A stretch of DNA of 64,000 nt. It comes from Diphasiastrum complanatum. Taxonomy: Eukaryota; Streptophyta; Lycopodiopsida; Lycopodiales; Lycopodiaceae. The notes under the pieces are model-generated. The model had not been told where the DNA came from. It was given only the letters and a program-made list of their open reading frames with translations, and did not search any database. Where the stretch lies: contig CM055096.1 in assembly GCA_029204225.1 (NCBI GenBank), forward strand, positions 42,934,901 through 42,998,900, written 5' to 3'. Shown piece after piece: positions 36,328 to 47,883 of this stretch. Position 1 is the stretch's first letter; each line of letters starts with the position of its first letter. A program made the translations under genes and the position numbers.

Positions 36328-36443
36328 CAGTATCAGTTGGGTTTTTCCTCAAAGGGGAAAAGACTAGGATTCTCTTCAGAGATTGGCAACAAGTTGGATC
36401 GAGCCATAATCCTAGCCGATGGGAAGCAAAGTGTTGGAAAGGC

Positions 36444-37849
36444 TTTTTGTCCGAAGAACTCTACTCTAAAGTCCGATCAGCTGATTTATTAAGTGGAGGG
36501 GAACTATCACACACACCTCTCTCTTGGGGCAAATTTTGAATTAAAGTTGATCAAAATGGGGGCAAATTCAAGGTGACCTAGCCATACTCACACGAGGAGA
36601 CTGGCGAACTTTGGACCTAATAAGTTGACAAGTTTTTGTTGTGGAAAGGAAAGTTTGTTATAGGCTTTCTCTGGACCAGCAATGATGAGGAAACATATGA
36701 GTACGCTGGCTTGTGTTACGTGTAAGGCAGCTGATCAATGAAGGAACTGTGAAAGTTGAGTCTTGCATGAGAGACTTGGTATTTCGAACGGACGCTAAGG
36801 GACAGTTCGCGTTGAGATCGGATTAGTGCAAACTCTGGGTGCATGTTTCTGATTCAAAGAGAGCTACTTGAAGCCAAGCTCGATGTACACTTCTTGTTTT
36901 GACTATGAGACTTCAACTCTTGCCATCCAAACCCACTTGACATACAAGCAGCCAACGCACCAACAACGATCAGACTTAACCAACTTGAAGTTCCGAAAAC
37001 CAACACTGAGATCCAACCTGGCACCATGCCAGATCGGGGATCCCGATGTGAGTGACTTCCCTCCAAGCAAGTCGTCCGACATACATCAAACTTAACCAAC
37101 TCGAAGTTTCGTTACAAATGAGTAACATCCATTCCAAGCAAGCGGTCTGACTTACATCAGACTTAACCAACTGAAAGCTTCGTCACGAGCGCTGGAAGAC
37201 AACTTGGCGCCACGCCAGACTGGACAGCCATAAACAGGTAACTTCCACCCAAGCAAGCCATCCAACTCAGCCTACAGGTTAGAGCCCGTTCCCCAAGAGC
37301 TTAACCCATTCACGTTCATGCAAGGAACACTCAGAACCACAAGCCGCGACAGATATGGAAACAACCAGTTCCTGGACCAAATGGTTTTTGTCCGAAGAAC
37401 TCTACTCTAAGTCCGATCAGCTGATTTATTAAGTGGAGGGGAACTATCACACACACCTCTCTCTTGGGGCAAATTTTGAACTAAAGTTGATCAAAATGGG
37501 GGCAAATTCAAGGTGACCTAGCCATACTCACACGAGGAGACTGGCGAACTTTGGACCTAATAAGTTGACAAGCTTTTGTTGTGGAAAGGAAAGTTTGTTA
37601 TAGGCTTTCTCTGGACCAGCAATGATGAGGAAACATATGAGTACGCTGGCTTGTGTTACGTGTAAGGCAGCTGATCAATGAAGGAACTGAGAAAGTTGAG
37701 TCTTGCATGAGAGACTTGGTATTTCGAACGGACGCTAAGGGACAGTTCGCGTTGAGATCGGATTAGTGCAAACTCTGGGTGCATGTTTCTGATTCAAAGA
37801 GAGCTACTTGAAGCCAAGCTCGATGTACACTTCTTGTTTTGACTGTGAG
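36444..37849 (+). repeat. 465-bp direct repeats flanking an inverted LTR segment
   Basis: Copies 36444-36909 and 37385-37849 both run from TTTTTGTCCGAAGAACTCTA to GTTTTGACT(A/G)TGAG with very few differences. Exactly between them, 36911-37384 is the reverse complement of 34548-35021 from the 5' LTR (474 bp in both places). Confidence 0.93.
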
Positions 37850-38277
37850 GCAACTAACCAGTGATGGAATTGTGAAAGTCAAGTTTTGCGCGACGGACAT
37901 GGTGCTTCAAACAAACGCGAAGAGATAGTTCGGATGCGGATCAAACTGGTGCGACCCTTTGGCTTTCCACGAGGTCAATGGTTACATTTGGGCTGATTCA
38001 AAGAGCTACTTCAAGCTAAGTGAGAGATGCATTGCGGAGTACTCAATCTTTGCCTACCTTAAAGAGCCAAGATGGAAAAGTATCAAGATCAGGCTTGGAC
38101 AAGGAGAGAAATCAAGGTGCAGAAGCAACAAGGCACGGAGTGGACCATAAAGTGGGCAATCAAACGATAAATCCTTCGGCTCAGGGAGCCTTGATACCTG
38201 TGCGGAACTGAACAAACCTGGAGCTCAGGGAGCTCAACACAAAGTGCATCAAGGACAAATCAGGAGCTCAAAGGAGT

Positions 38278-38390
38278 TGGGGTAAAACATTTAATGTACA
38301 TAATAGTACATCCCACTTGTGCAAGGCACGTAGTGACAAGGAAATTAAAAGGCCTATGTGGGCCTAGAGCTAGAATAGTAAGGATGCCAC
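38278..38390 (+). repeat. Truncated 3' LTR of the LARD-like element
   Basis: About 110 bp match the start of the 5' LTR (TAAAACAT...GTACA, AGTGACAAG, CCTATGTGGGCCTAGAGCTA), then similarity ends. Confidence 0.7.
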
Positions 38391-39514
38391 CTCATATGTT
38401 CCATGTAAACATGTACTATTTGTGGCCCCCTGATCTTTTTGGTCTTGAGGGATTTCCACGCCCTCCTCGAATTTGATTTTGATTATGTTGGAATCCATTT
38501 TGAGTTCTCTCTTGCTTGTCGTGTCTACTTTTCCATAGCTAGTTTTCTAAAGCTTTCGTGGTGGCTTTCTATGTTGTTAAGATACTCCATAGCTAGGCCT
38601 TGGATTTTTCATTCCATACCCATCAAACATGTTAGTGAATGATTTCAAACAAATATAAATTTATGCTTTCAAATTATATGTGCTTGCTCACTGAAAATAT
38701 AAAGGATAACACTACTGTCATTAATTAACTTCGTCCAAAATGTTTACATTAAAGTCAACTTGAAAGTCTTTTAACAACAAACTAGAGCAAGGGATACATA
38801 AAAAGATCAAAACCTGGAAGCTCAAGGAGGTGAGGTTAAATTTAGATCACTGTTTTAACGAATTTATGTTGCTAGGTATTTATATATTTGCTACTGATTT
38901 AGAGCAAAGGGAACTCCAAATAAAATATTTATGCAACTTAAAATAATACCAACAGTAGTGGGACAATGCCAAGGTGATGAATATGACCTACAATGCCTGG
39001 TGATGAGTTCCACTTGTTATATTTGGTTTTGGTCTAGAGTAGCTATTTATGCATAAATGAGGATAAGTATATGTCATAGATTGCTGCAAAATTTACATGA
39101 ACTGCTTGAAACATCCCAAAACTTTTTTTGGCTCTTCTCACATTACCACATCTCAATTTTTGGAAGGGAATTAGAAACACATCGAAAGTACTCAAGGCAT
39201 TTTCCACCCAAGGGGATTAAGTCAGTTGGAAGCTTCTTTGGTCCCAAGTTCAAGCCCCCCCTTTGAACAAAAAGATGCATATGCAAAAATTGCCCACCTA
39301 TTTTGCATCGATAATGGCCTGCAAAATCAATCACTCTAAATATAACAAGATTGAGCATGTGGTGGAGGGGCCAATTTCTTAGGTTCAAAGCTTGATTTTA
39401 GTTTTTGCCACACGTTGCCAAAATCCTTGGCTCCTCACTGGCAAATTGAACAAATTAGAATCTACTCGGCACGTTTCCAAGTGCATTATGGAGGGAAACC
39501 AAAGTTTGAACTTA
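38391..39514. other. Intergenic DNA, no gene recognised
   Basis: AT-rich sequence with short open frames of no recognisable type. The last part probably belongs to the copia LTR A that follows, but its start could not be fixed. Confidence 0.4.
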
Positions 39515-40495
39515 GGTTTGGACCTTCTATAAAAGTATGTAACTCATGGAAAAAAGAGTCTTTTCTCTTCCTCTTATCTCATATATGCTTATACATGGTT
39601 CTCTTGGGTTCTACTATCCATTGGTGCACTATAATTGTGATATCTTGCAATTTTGTATGTAAAATGTTCACTAAATGCTATTTTCAGATCCACACATGTG
39701 AAATACAGTAGCTTACTATTTTTGTATGGAAAACAACTTTATTTTATGCTTTGATTGATGTTTGATCAAGATCTATTAGAGTTTGCATCTCATTCATAGT
39801 GTAGATGTTGGTTTTTCTATATTGGCAAGATTGGTGAGTTGTTGTCTTTTAACCCAAGGTCATTTTATGGATTTGGATCTTAATTGATCTGAAATCTTTC
39901 AAATGGTATCAGAGTTTGTGTTTCAGGTTATGAAGGAAGCATTCACATCTATCAATGATTTGGAGAGGATATAAATGCTAGAGCATGCTAGATTGGATTC
40001 TACACCAAAATCAAGTTTCTTGCATATTTAGATTGGATCTTTTGTAGATCCAAACTCAAAATAGGTTTATATTCTTGATCAATTCTGATTTCACACATTA
40101 CTTGTTGGATTTGGCCGATTTTTAGAGCATTGGAAAAGCCTAAGTGGTGGCTACAAGATTGCATATCAAGTTTTAGGCAATTGCATGTAGAAATTGAAAT
40201 AAGCATTTTTTTTGTGATTTGTCAAAACCCTAATATTGATTGGATATCTAGATTGTGAGGTTACTGAACCTCATTTGAGTGTGTATCAATCTTAGCAAGT
40301 GGCAAGAGTCATTAGATTGAGGATAGATCATAGGTTGATCAAGATTTCACTATCTATGTGTTGATTTGCTTGGTATAAGTGCTAGAAGAGAATTGAGAGG
40401 TTCCATATCTTTGTAATTTCTTTTTGAAAGTATTTTTTGTTGTTTAAAAGAGTGATTTGTGCATTGGAATAGGTTGAAAGAGAGGATCAGGTCAT
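39515..40495 (+). mobile_element. Truncated copia unit A: LTR end plus leader
   Basis: 39515-39903 matches the 3' half of LTR C at 46600-47233 (TATAAAAG, CTCTTGGGTTCTACTATCCA, CACACATGTGAAATACAGTAG) and ends at a tRNA-Met-type primer-binding site TGGTATCAGAG (39904-39914). The leader 39915-40495 matches the leader of unit B down to a few bases before the gag ATG, then is cut off where LTR B begins. Confidence 0.7.
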
Positions 40496-42310
40496 TGTGA
40501 GAGATTTCGACAAGTTTAGTCATATTTTGGTAAATTGTCAATTGAGGCCAAAACTCATTTTAAACTTAGAGATAAACTTTTTTATGTGTAGAATGATCAT
40601 TTATTGCTATTTTTGGTTTCACACGTGTGAAATATAGTAGGGTACTGTTATTGTATGGACAACAACTATATTCTATGTTTTGGTTCATGTTTGATTAGTA
40701 TCTCTTAGAGTTTGCATCTCATTTTGTATGTAGATGCTAATTTTTCTACATTGGCAGGATTGTTGGTTTGTTCTTTTTTTAATCAAAGATCAGGGACATA
40801 AATTTGGACCTTGAATGATCTGAAATCTTTCACATGGTATCAGAGCTATTGTGTTTCAGTTTATGAAAGAATCAACCACATTTATCAAAGATTTGGAGGA
40901 GTTACCAATGCTAGAGCATGCTATATTGATTTCTACTCAAAAATCTCCATTTTTGCATATGTAGAATTGATCTTTTGTAGGTCAAAACTCAATATAGGTT
41001 TATATACTTGATCAATTTCAATTTCACACTTTTTTTTATTGGAAGTAGCCGATTTTTGGTGCATTAGGAAGGTCTCATTGGAGGCTACAAGATGATATAT
41101 CAAGTTTTTAGAAATTGCATGTAGAATTTGAGATATTCAATTTTTTGTGATGTTGTCGAAAATCTAATTTTGATTGCATCTCTAGTTTGTGAGGTTACTG
41201 AACTTCATTTGAGTGCATTTCAATCTTAAGAAGTGACAAGAATCATTAGATTGAGCATAGACCATAGGTTGATCAAGATTTGACTATTCTATGTGTTGAT
41301 TTTCTAGTTAGAAATGATAGAAGAGATTTGAGAGGTTCCATATCTTTGTGATTTCTTCTTGAGCTCATTTGTTGACATTCAAGAGAGTGCTTTGTGCATT
41401 GGAACAGGTTGAAAAAAGAAGATCAAGTCATTTCAACATGGCTACAAGTGGTGGATTCATGTTGGAAGGCAATGATAGGCTTACCTCAAGTAACTATTCA
41501 TTGTGGAAAGTGAGGATGGAATCACTTCTTGAGATGAATGATGTTTTGGATATTGTTGTAGGTTTGGAGGAGATACCAGCAATTCAACAAGATCAAATGA
41601 GGTATGATAAGAGGGCCAAAAGGGCTCTACACATGATTAAGATGAATGTTACCAATGAACTTCTCAGGGAGATTGGTAAGTGCACATTGTCTTTGGAGGC
41701 TTGGGAACCTTTGAAGAAGCTTTATGAATCCAAGTCTACATCAAGAGTGCTTACTCTTAGAAGGAAAATCTTTCAAAGTTTGCAAAAGAAGGATGAGTAC
41801 TCATGCTTTTTTTTTTAGGGTTAAAGCATTCAATGATGAGTTAACATATATTGATGAAAGCATTGAGGAGGTAGAACTTGTTCAAGATCTACTTAATGGC
41901 TTGTTGGATGATCATGCTAATCTTGTTCAAAGTTTTGATATTCAAAAGACTTTGCCAAGTATTGTGGATTTTCTAGAGATCTTGGTGAATGAGGAGTATA
42001 GGCTTCAATCAAGAGGAGGTGGATCTACATCAACATCTCATTATGAAGAGGAGGCTATGTTCATCAAAGGCAAGTTCAAGAGCAAGGGCAAAGGCAAAGG
42101 CAAGTGGTCTAAAGGGCAAGATCAAGGTGAGACTTTTTTTTTTTTTTTTGGAAAAAAGAGATAAGTCTAAGTGCTTTTATTGTGGAATCAAAGGTCATTT
42201 TGCAAATAAATGTTTGAAGAAGCAAAGAGATGAAGGTAGCAAGCAAATCAACTTTACTACTAATGATGAGGATCTAGGTGGTTGTGATTCTCTTTTGATG
42301 TGTTCTTCAA
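40496..42310 (+). mobile_element. Copia unit B: LTR, leader and gag
   Basis: LTR B (40496-40834, 339 bp) starts TGTGAGAGATTTC and ends AATCTTTCACA. It is shorter than LTR C through an internal deletion. A primer-binding site TGGTATCAGAGC follows (40835-40846), then a leader and gag. No protease, integrase or RT; the unit ends against an inverted gag copy at about 42310. Confidence 0.75.
41438..42310 (+). pseudogene. Copia gag, unit B
   Basis: MATSGGFMLEGNDRLTSSNY, then NYSLWKVRMESLLEMNDVLD, ALHMIKMNVTNELL, SLEAWEPLKKLYESK and TLRRKIFQSLQKKD: the DUF4219 plus UBN2 pattern of copia gag. A T run near 41806 breaks the frame; VKAFNDELTYIDESIEEVEL continues. The basic stretch (KSKGKGKGKWSKG) leads to a second T run near 42128 and then the zinc knuckle CFYCGIKGHFANKC. 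Both frame breaks are in homopolymers, so sequencing error is possible, but the absence of pol makes the copy non-functional anyway. Confidence 0.85.
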
Positions 42311-43045
42311 GTCCAATAACAAAAACCCATCATTTGAGTTTTGAACATCCAAACCATCTTCATCATGAGTAAGATTATCTTGCTTGTCTCCTTGATCTAT
42401 CTTCTTCTTGTAGCACTCACTTGCAAAGTGTCCTTTGATGTCACAATAGAATCACCTTAATTTTGACCTATCTTTCTTTTTGACATTTGAAAAAGCCTCC
42501 CCTTGATCTTGCCCTTTAGGCCACTTAGTTTTGCTTTGAATTTGTCTTTGATAACATAGCCTCCTCTCCAACTTGAGATGTTGATGTAGATCTACCTCTT
42601 GCTTGAAGCCTATATTCTTCATTGAACAAGATCTCTTGAAGATAAATCAAACTTGGCCAAGTTCTTTGAATGGCAAGACTTTGTACAATGTTAGCATGAG
42701 CATCCAACAAGCCATTAAGAAATACTTGAACAAGTTCTCCTTCCTTAATGCTTTCATCAATGCAAGCCAATTCATCATTCAATGCTTTCATCCTCAAAAC
42801 AAAAGTACGTGGACTTTCTTCATTTTTTTTGCAAACAAGAAAAGTTTTGCCTTCTTAGAGTCAACACTATAGAAGTAGACTTGGATTCATAAAGCTTCTT
42901 TAATGAATCCCAAGCATCCTTTGATGAAGTACTCTTACCAACTTCTTTGAGAAGTTCATTGGTAACATTCATCTTAATCATGTGTAGAGCTCTTTTAGCT
43001 CTCTTGTCATACCTCAATTGTTCTTGTTGTGTTGCTGGTCTCTCC
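42311..43045 (-). pseudogene. Copia gag, inverted copy
   Basis: Minus strand from 43045: QLRYDKRAKRALHMIKMNVT, SSKDAWDSLKKLYESK, LNDELACIDESIKEGEL, then a knuckle-like FYCDIKGHFASEC near 42440, where the first Cys is lost. It lacks the first 60 or so residues seen in units B and C. It joins the plus-strand copy tail to tail near 42310, forming a long imperfect palindrome of gag. Confidence 0.83.
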
Positions 43046-43517
43046 TAAAAACCATTAGGGGAAATATGAGCTCAAAATGGCCCCTTTAAGAAATTCCACT
43101 TTAGAGAGAGGTTAGGTAGAGAGAGAATGCAAACTGGTAACTTCTGGTCACCGTTTTCCAAGTTTTCGGCTTTGCTCGACGTTTCACTAGTATGGTTAAC
43201 TTCAGACAATAGTTAGTTTAGCATGAGATGTAATAACTTCTCTTCATGCTCGTTCTCAAATTCGAGACTAGAGCTTTAAGACTGAATATCTTGGTGTGCT
43301 CAATGCAAAACCTAGAACGGGAGAGGCAAAACTTTTGAAATCACTGTATGCTTATAGTGAAATATGAGGCGGGACGATTTTTCAATGCGACATAAACATT
43401 ACAAAAGTAAGGAATGCTAGATCTATTCATATTGATTTACTGTAGGTAGATTCATTTACATGATTGTAGCTTTAACAATGGCAATGTTCCATTTGCATGT
43501 TGCTCTTCCGATGTAAT
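43046..43517. other. Flank upstream of the transposase-like gene
   Basis: AT-rich, no recognised motif; it may hold a promoter or a 5' exon. No TATA box could be tied to a start. Confidence 0.35.
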
Positions 43518-45632
43518 TTACTCCAATTATTAAAAAAAATGCGAAAGTTGTAGAGAATGCTGCAGCAATAGTTAGAGAATTGAGAATGAATAATCATATG
43601 AATATAGATTTGTGGGTGGATGGATCAATTTATCCTAATGATCCAGCTACCAGTTTGTGTCCAGATTTTAAGTCCGTAACTCATCTTCTCAAATATGTAT
43701 GTGAAGGAAATAGCGGATTACTTGGATATTGTCAAAGGTTGCGAGATATTGGAATGCATAGCATATATTGTCTGAATCAACAATTACAGTTTGCTAATCA
43801 ACATTGCAACGTGCAAATCAACAATTGCTTCATTATGTGAAACACACTAGTGCTGAAAACAATGCACTCAAGAATGCTATGTTAGAGTTGAATGCTACTG
43901 TCACTACTCTTCGAGGATCAAACCAAAAAATGTTAGAATCAATGGAAAAGTTGCGATCCGAGAGTTTAAAGTCTGTTGTTGATCTAAAAGTTATCAATAA
44001 GGCAATGATGAAGAGGAAAAGAAAGAGAGTACCGATGAAGAATATTGACGACCTATCTACACATAGCGGCAATCATACTTGGATGCGAATGTGATACAAG
44101 GTGCATGTGATGTATCTGGAATTAGCAGAAATGCTTATTCTACTTTTTTTAGAATAGTTAAAGAAGCTTTTTCCCAAGTGATGTTGAAGAAAATTAATCT
44201 TCCGCGTCCATATCGGGTAAGATTAGCTAGAAATTTTTATAATGACGGAATGTTCAAAGTAGTTGGCCAACCACTTCATATAATTGAATTATACAAATCA
44301 AAATATGGTGAGCTCAATTACAACGATTGTAATAATATTTTCCTTGATATTGAAAATATTTTTAGATACATTATTCGATTCTATAAACTAGACGAACATC
44401 AAGTAAATGGAAAGATCATTATTGTAATAAAATTGGATGAATCTGAAATCATCAAAGGTCAGAAGTTGGAACATGTGAGTGTCACTTTGATGAACAAAAT
44501 TTCAGATACAGATGATCAAACGTTTAGTGTTTATTCAAAAAATCACATATGGTGCTTGGCGGCATTCGAGGTATACATCTCAATTTTCATTTAGAATATC
44601 TATATTAACAATTCATACCTTGCTAGTTTTTTTGACATGTGATGCATTACTTGTTTCTCTACAGGTCTTGAAAGAGGACCATAAAATACTATCATGGATA
44701 TTTTCAAGAACAAACTATGGCGAGATTATAAAGAGACATTTGGAGGGTGAGAAATTTACAGTCGAAAACCATGGAAGTTTTCAAATTCAATGGCACCTTG
44801 CAGGGGATTTGAAAACATTAAAATGTATGTATAATGTCTCTCATGGAGCAACATCAAAGCATCCATGTCTTTATTGCATGAAGGATTGCTACAATATGAA
44901 TTTGGGACGATCAACTAACACTGGCCCAACACGAGAAGCTGAAGATCCAAATACGAAAAGTGTTCTGCCAATTCCATTAAAATATGTTCACATATGCACA
45001 TTGCATGCTGAGGTTCGTATTATTGAAAAACTAATTTACCTGCATATTCTACTAGCATGGAATCATAAACTAGAGTCAGTGGCTAAAGCAACAATTAGGA
45101 GGTTGGAAATAGTTCTGTCAAATGCAGGACTACATAAAGGGAATGTCACAATTGAAAAAAGTGACAGACTCTCAGGGGAAAAAGAAAACATTCCTAATAA
45201 GCCATCAATTGGAGGTGCTAAAGCAAAAAGATTTTTATCCAATCACACATGCAAAGAATCAAGTGTCAGATACGAAATTTGGAGAGAAATTGTTCAAGCC
45301 ACACGAACATTGGAAGGAAGTAATCGAGTGGAAAAAGGACAAGTGTGGACCAACTTAGACAAACTCATAGGTGTTATCAGGAAAGAAAACCTATCATCAG
45401 AAGATATGAGGACTTTGCAAAATCATTGCACCACATTTGTAAAATCTATACATGATTGTTGGGGAAAAGACAACGTTACTCATTACATGGTGCTAATCTA
45501 TATCATTATCTGGTACTTTTCTCATTCAGGCTTATATATTTTTCTACTGATGTAACTAATCAAAACTATTGTTTGCAGCACATCCTTCTTCATCATGCAA
45601 CTTATTTTGCAAAGGAATATAATTCACCATAG
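43518..45632 (+). pseudogene. Unusual DDE-transposase-like multi-exon gene
   Basis: The chain runs from 43518. Segment 1 has LWVDGSIYPNDPATSLCPDF. A one-base shift near 43803 leads to a coiled-coil segment (SAENNALKNAMLELNATV) ending in KRKRKR, and another shift lies near 44065. Exon to 44570: DVSGISRNAYSTFFRIVKEA, VIKLDESEIIKGQ, YSKNHIWCLAAFE. Intron 44571-44664 has GTATAC...TCTCTACAG ends. Exon 44665-45489: VLKEDHKILSWIF, QIQWHLAGDLKTLKCMYNV, GATSKHPCLYCMKDC. Intron 45490-45578 (GTGCTA...TTTGCAG). The last exon gives HILLHHATYFAKEYNSP and TAG at 45632. Both introns are phase 0. An acidic LDES, then AGDLK followed about 20 residues later by a CxxC finger, resembles the layout of DDE transposases of the KDZ/CMC type and of unnamed eukaryotic proteins. 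The family is not identified; about 600 residues. Confidence 0.5.
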
Positions 45633-46599
45633 GATTTTACTGGAAATGAAATCCGTTATGTAATTCCTATTATTTACAAATTTTCCAATAAAATTGGACT
45701 GTTTTTTCATTTTTATTGACTGGTTTGGCATTACTCCATTAATATTGACAAGACCTATCCAAACGTAGAATATGAAATTACATAATAGGATTTTAATAAT
45801 TTTTGAACCGTATCCTCCTGTCAGATTTGCTCATTAGATAAAAAATACTATTGCCACTCATCCAATCTGGCTATTTCATATTGTTTGATGATTTTAATTC
45901 AAATTTAACGAGTATCTTGCACAAATGTTTACTTGACTGATTTCTATCGATCAACATCGAATAAAAAACTTATCAGACAAGTAACTGATTTCCAATTTTT
46001 ACCAAATTGAATAGTAAAAACTGTTGGCAATTCATTGCGGTTCCTTCTGTCAATTTTGATTTATCTATCACCGGGAAATAATTTAGACTTAGTGAAAACA
46101 AAGTGATCAATTGGAAAACTTAATTTTTGTTTTATTTTACGTAATTCGAAAATTTTGACAAAAATTCTATTAGTACAAAACGCAATCGAAGTCAAAAAAA
46201 TCGAAACACTGTCTGATTCCTAATGTTACTAACTCAATGTCAAACTGGCATGCAAAGCACACTACATCAGTCATAAACGTCATTATAGAATTTTTTACGT
46301 AAACTTCAATTTTACGAAATTTGTCAGCCCTTAACACAGATTTGCTAATGAGTGCCCCCAACCGAAAACCCATTTCCCATTAGCACCCAGACCTATGTAT
46401 CAACATTATTGCCTCTTCGCTCTACAACAACCCATGCCACCACCAATTATCAACCACGACCAATTGCACCCACTCAGTTCCAACCACGCCAACAGTTTGC
46501 CATTTCACAACCAACTGTGTATTTTTTGATCCAAATTTCATAGATCCAGCAATTCGACACTACTCCACCAGGATGCTCCTTTGAACCGGTGGTATATTA
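45633..46599. other. Intergenic DNA with a proline/threonine-rich stretch
   Basis: AT-rich to about 46330. Then 46352-46543 has an open frame rich in Pro, Thr and Gln (RPIAPTQFQPRQQFAIS); neighbouring frames are equally proline-rich, so composition may explain it. No family recognised. Confidence 0.35.
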
Positions 46600-47233
46600 T
46601 GTGAAAGATTCAACTAGTTTGATCATATTTGCTATATTTCCATATATGGCATATTGAGGCCAACTTTGTTTTAGACATAGAGATTGACTTTTCAAAGTTC
46701 ATTAGTCTAAATTTCATTTGAGTAAACACTTTTTGAAAGTGTGGGAAAGTTAGAATACGAGTTTGAGTAGATTCAAATTGGAATGTTGAGTACTTTGAAT
46801 CTAGACCCAAAAATAGTAGGGTTAGCATTTTAGAGCCAAATAGGTTTTGGACCCATTATAAAAGGAGGAAACTCATGGAGAGACATGTCTTCTCTCTTCT
46901 CTATCTCATTTCATGCTTATACATGGGGCTCTTGGGTTCTACTATCCATTGGTGCACTATACTTGTGATTGCTTGCAATGTTATGTGTAAAATGATCTAT
47001 ATTTGTTATTTTTGGATCCACACATGTGAAATACAGTAGTTTGCTGGTTTTGTATGGACAAAAATTGTACATTATCATTTGATTCATGTTTGATCAAGTT
47101 CTATTAGAGTTTGCATCTCATTTTGTGTGTAGATGCTGATTTTTCTACATTGGTGACATTGGTAAGATATCTTCTTTTGTAACCCAAGATCTTTTTGGTA
47201 GATTGGATCATCAATGATCCGAAATCTTTCACA
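46600..47233 (+). repeat. LTR C of the copia family
   Basis: 634 bp, TGTGAAAGATT...AATCTTTCACA. It is the most complete LTR of this family in the window. Confidence 0.82.
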
Positions 47234-47883
47234 TGGTATCAGAGCTTGTGTTTCAGGTTATGAAGGGAAATTAAATCTATCAATGATTTGGTGAAGATAT
47301 CAAGGCTACAGCATGCTGGAGGGGATTTTACACATGATAAAGATGAATGTTACCAATGAACTTCACCAAATCATTGATAGATCTGATTTCTATCAATCAA
47401 GTTTTTTGCTTTTGTAGATTGGATTTTTTGTAGATCAAAACCCTATATAGGTCTATAAACTTGATCAATTTTAATTTTTGATTTCACATACTAGATTTGG
47501 CCAACTTTTGGATCATTGGATCAGCCTAAGTGGTGGCTAATAGATTGCATATCAAATTTTCAACATTTGCATGTAGATTTGGAATAGTCAATTTTTTGTG
47601 ATTTTGTCAAAACCCTAATGTTGATTGGATCTCAAGATAGTGAGGTTGCTGGACTGCATTTGAGTGTGTTTCAATCTTAGGAAGTGGCAAAAGTCAGTAG
47701 AATGAGGATAGATCATAGGTTGATCAAGATTCCATGATTCTATGTGTTGATTTGCTTTTTCTAGAAGAGAATTGTTGAGATAGTTTCAAATATTTGTGAT
47801 TTCTTTTGAAAGCATTTGTTATTGTTCAAAGGAGTGCTTTGTGCATTGAAACAGATTGAAAAAGAAGATCGGGTTATTGCTAC

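Larger units (their letters stand above)
33757..38390 (+). mobile_element. LARD-like non-coding LTR element
   Basis: The left LTR starts TGGGATAAAACATC at 33757 and is followed by AGTGACAAG and CCTATGTGGGCCTAGAGCTA. The same string starts at 38278 (TGGGGTAAAACATT) after a purine-rich CTCAAAGGAG and is lost after about 38386, so the right LTR is truncated. A perfect tRNA-Met primer-binding site TGGTATCAGAGCC is at 35076-35088, giving a 5' LTR of about 1.3 kb. About 3.2 kb of interior has no gag or pol motif in any frame; it instead holds repeat arrays and rearrangements listed below. That fits a large retrotransposon derivative mobilised in trans (inference). Confidence 0.7.

Noticed and set aside
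46352-46543. Pro/Thr-rich open frame as a cell-wall protein gene
   Set aside because: Neighbouring frames are equally proline-rich; no signal peptide or repeat motif such as SPPPP.
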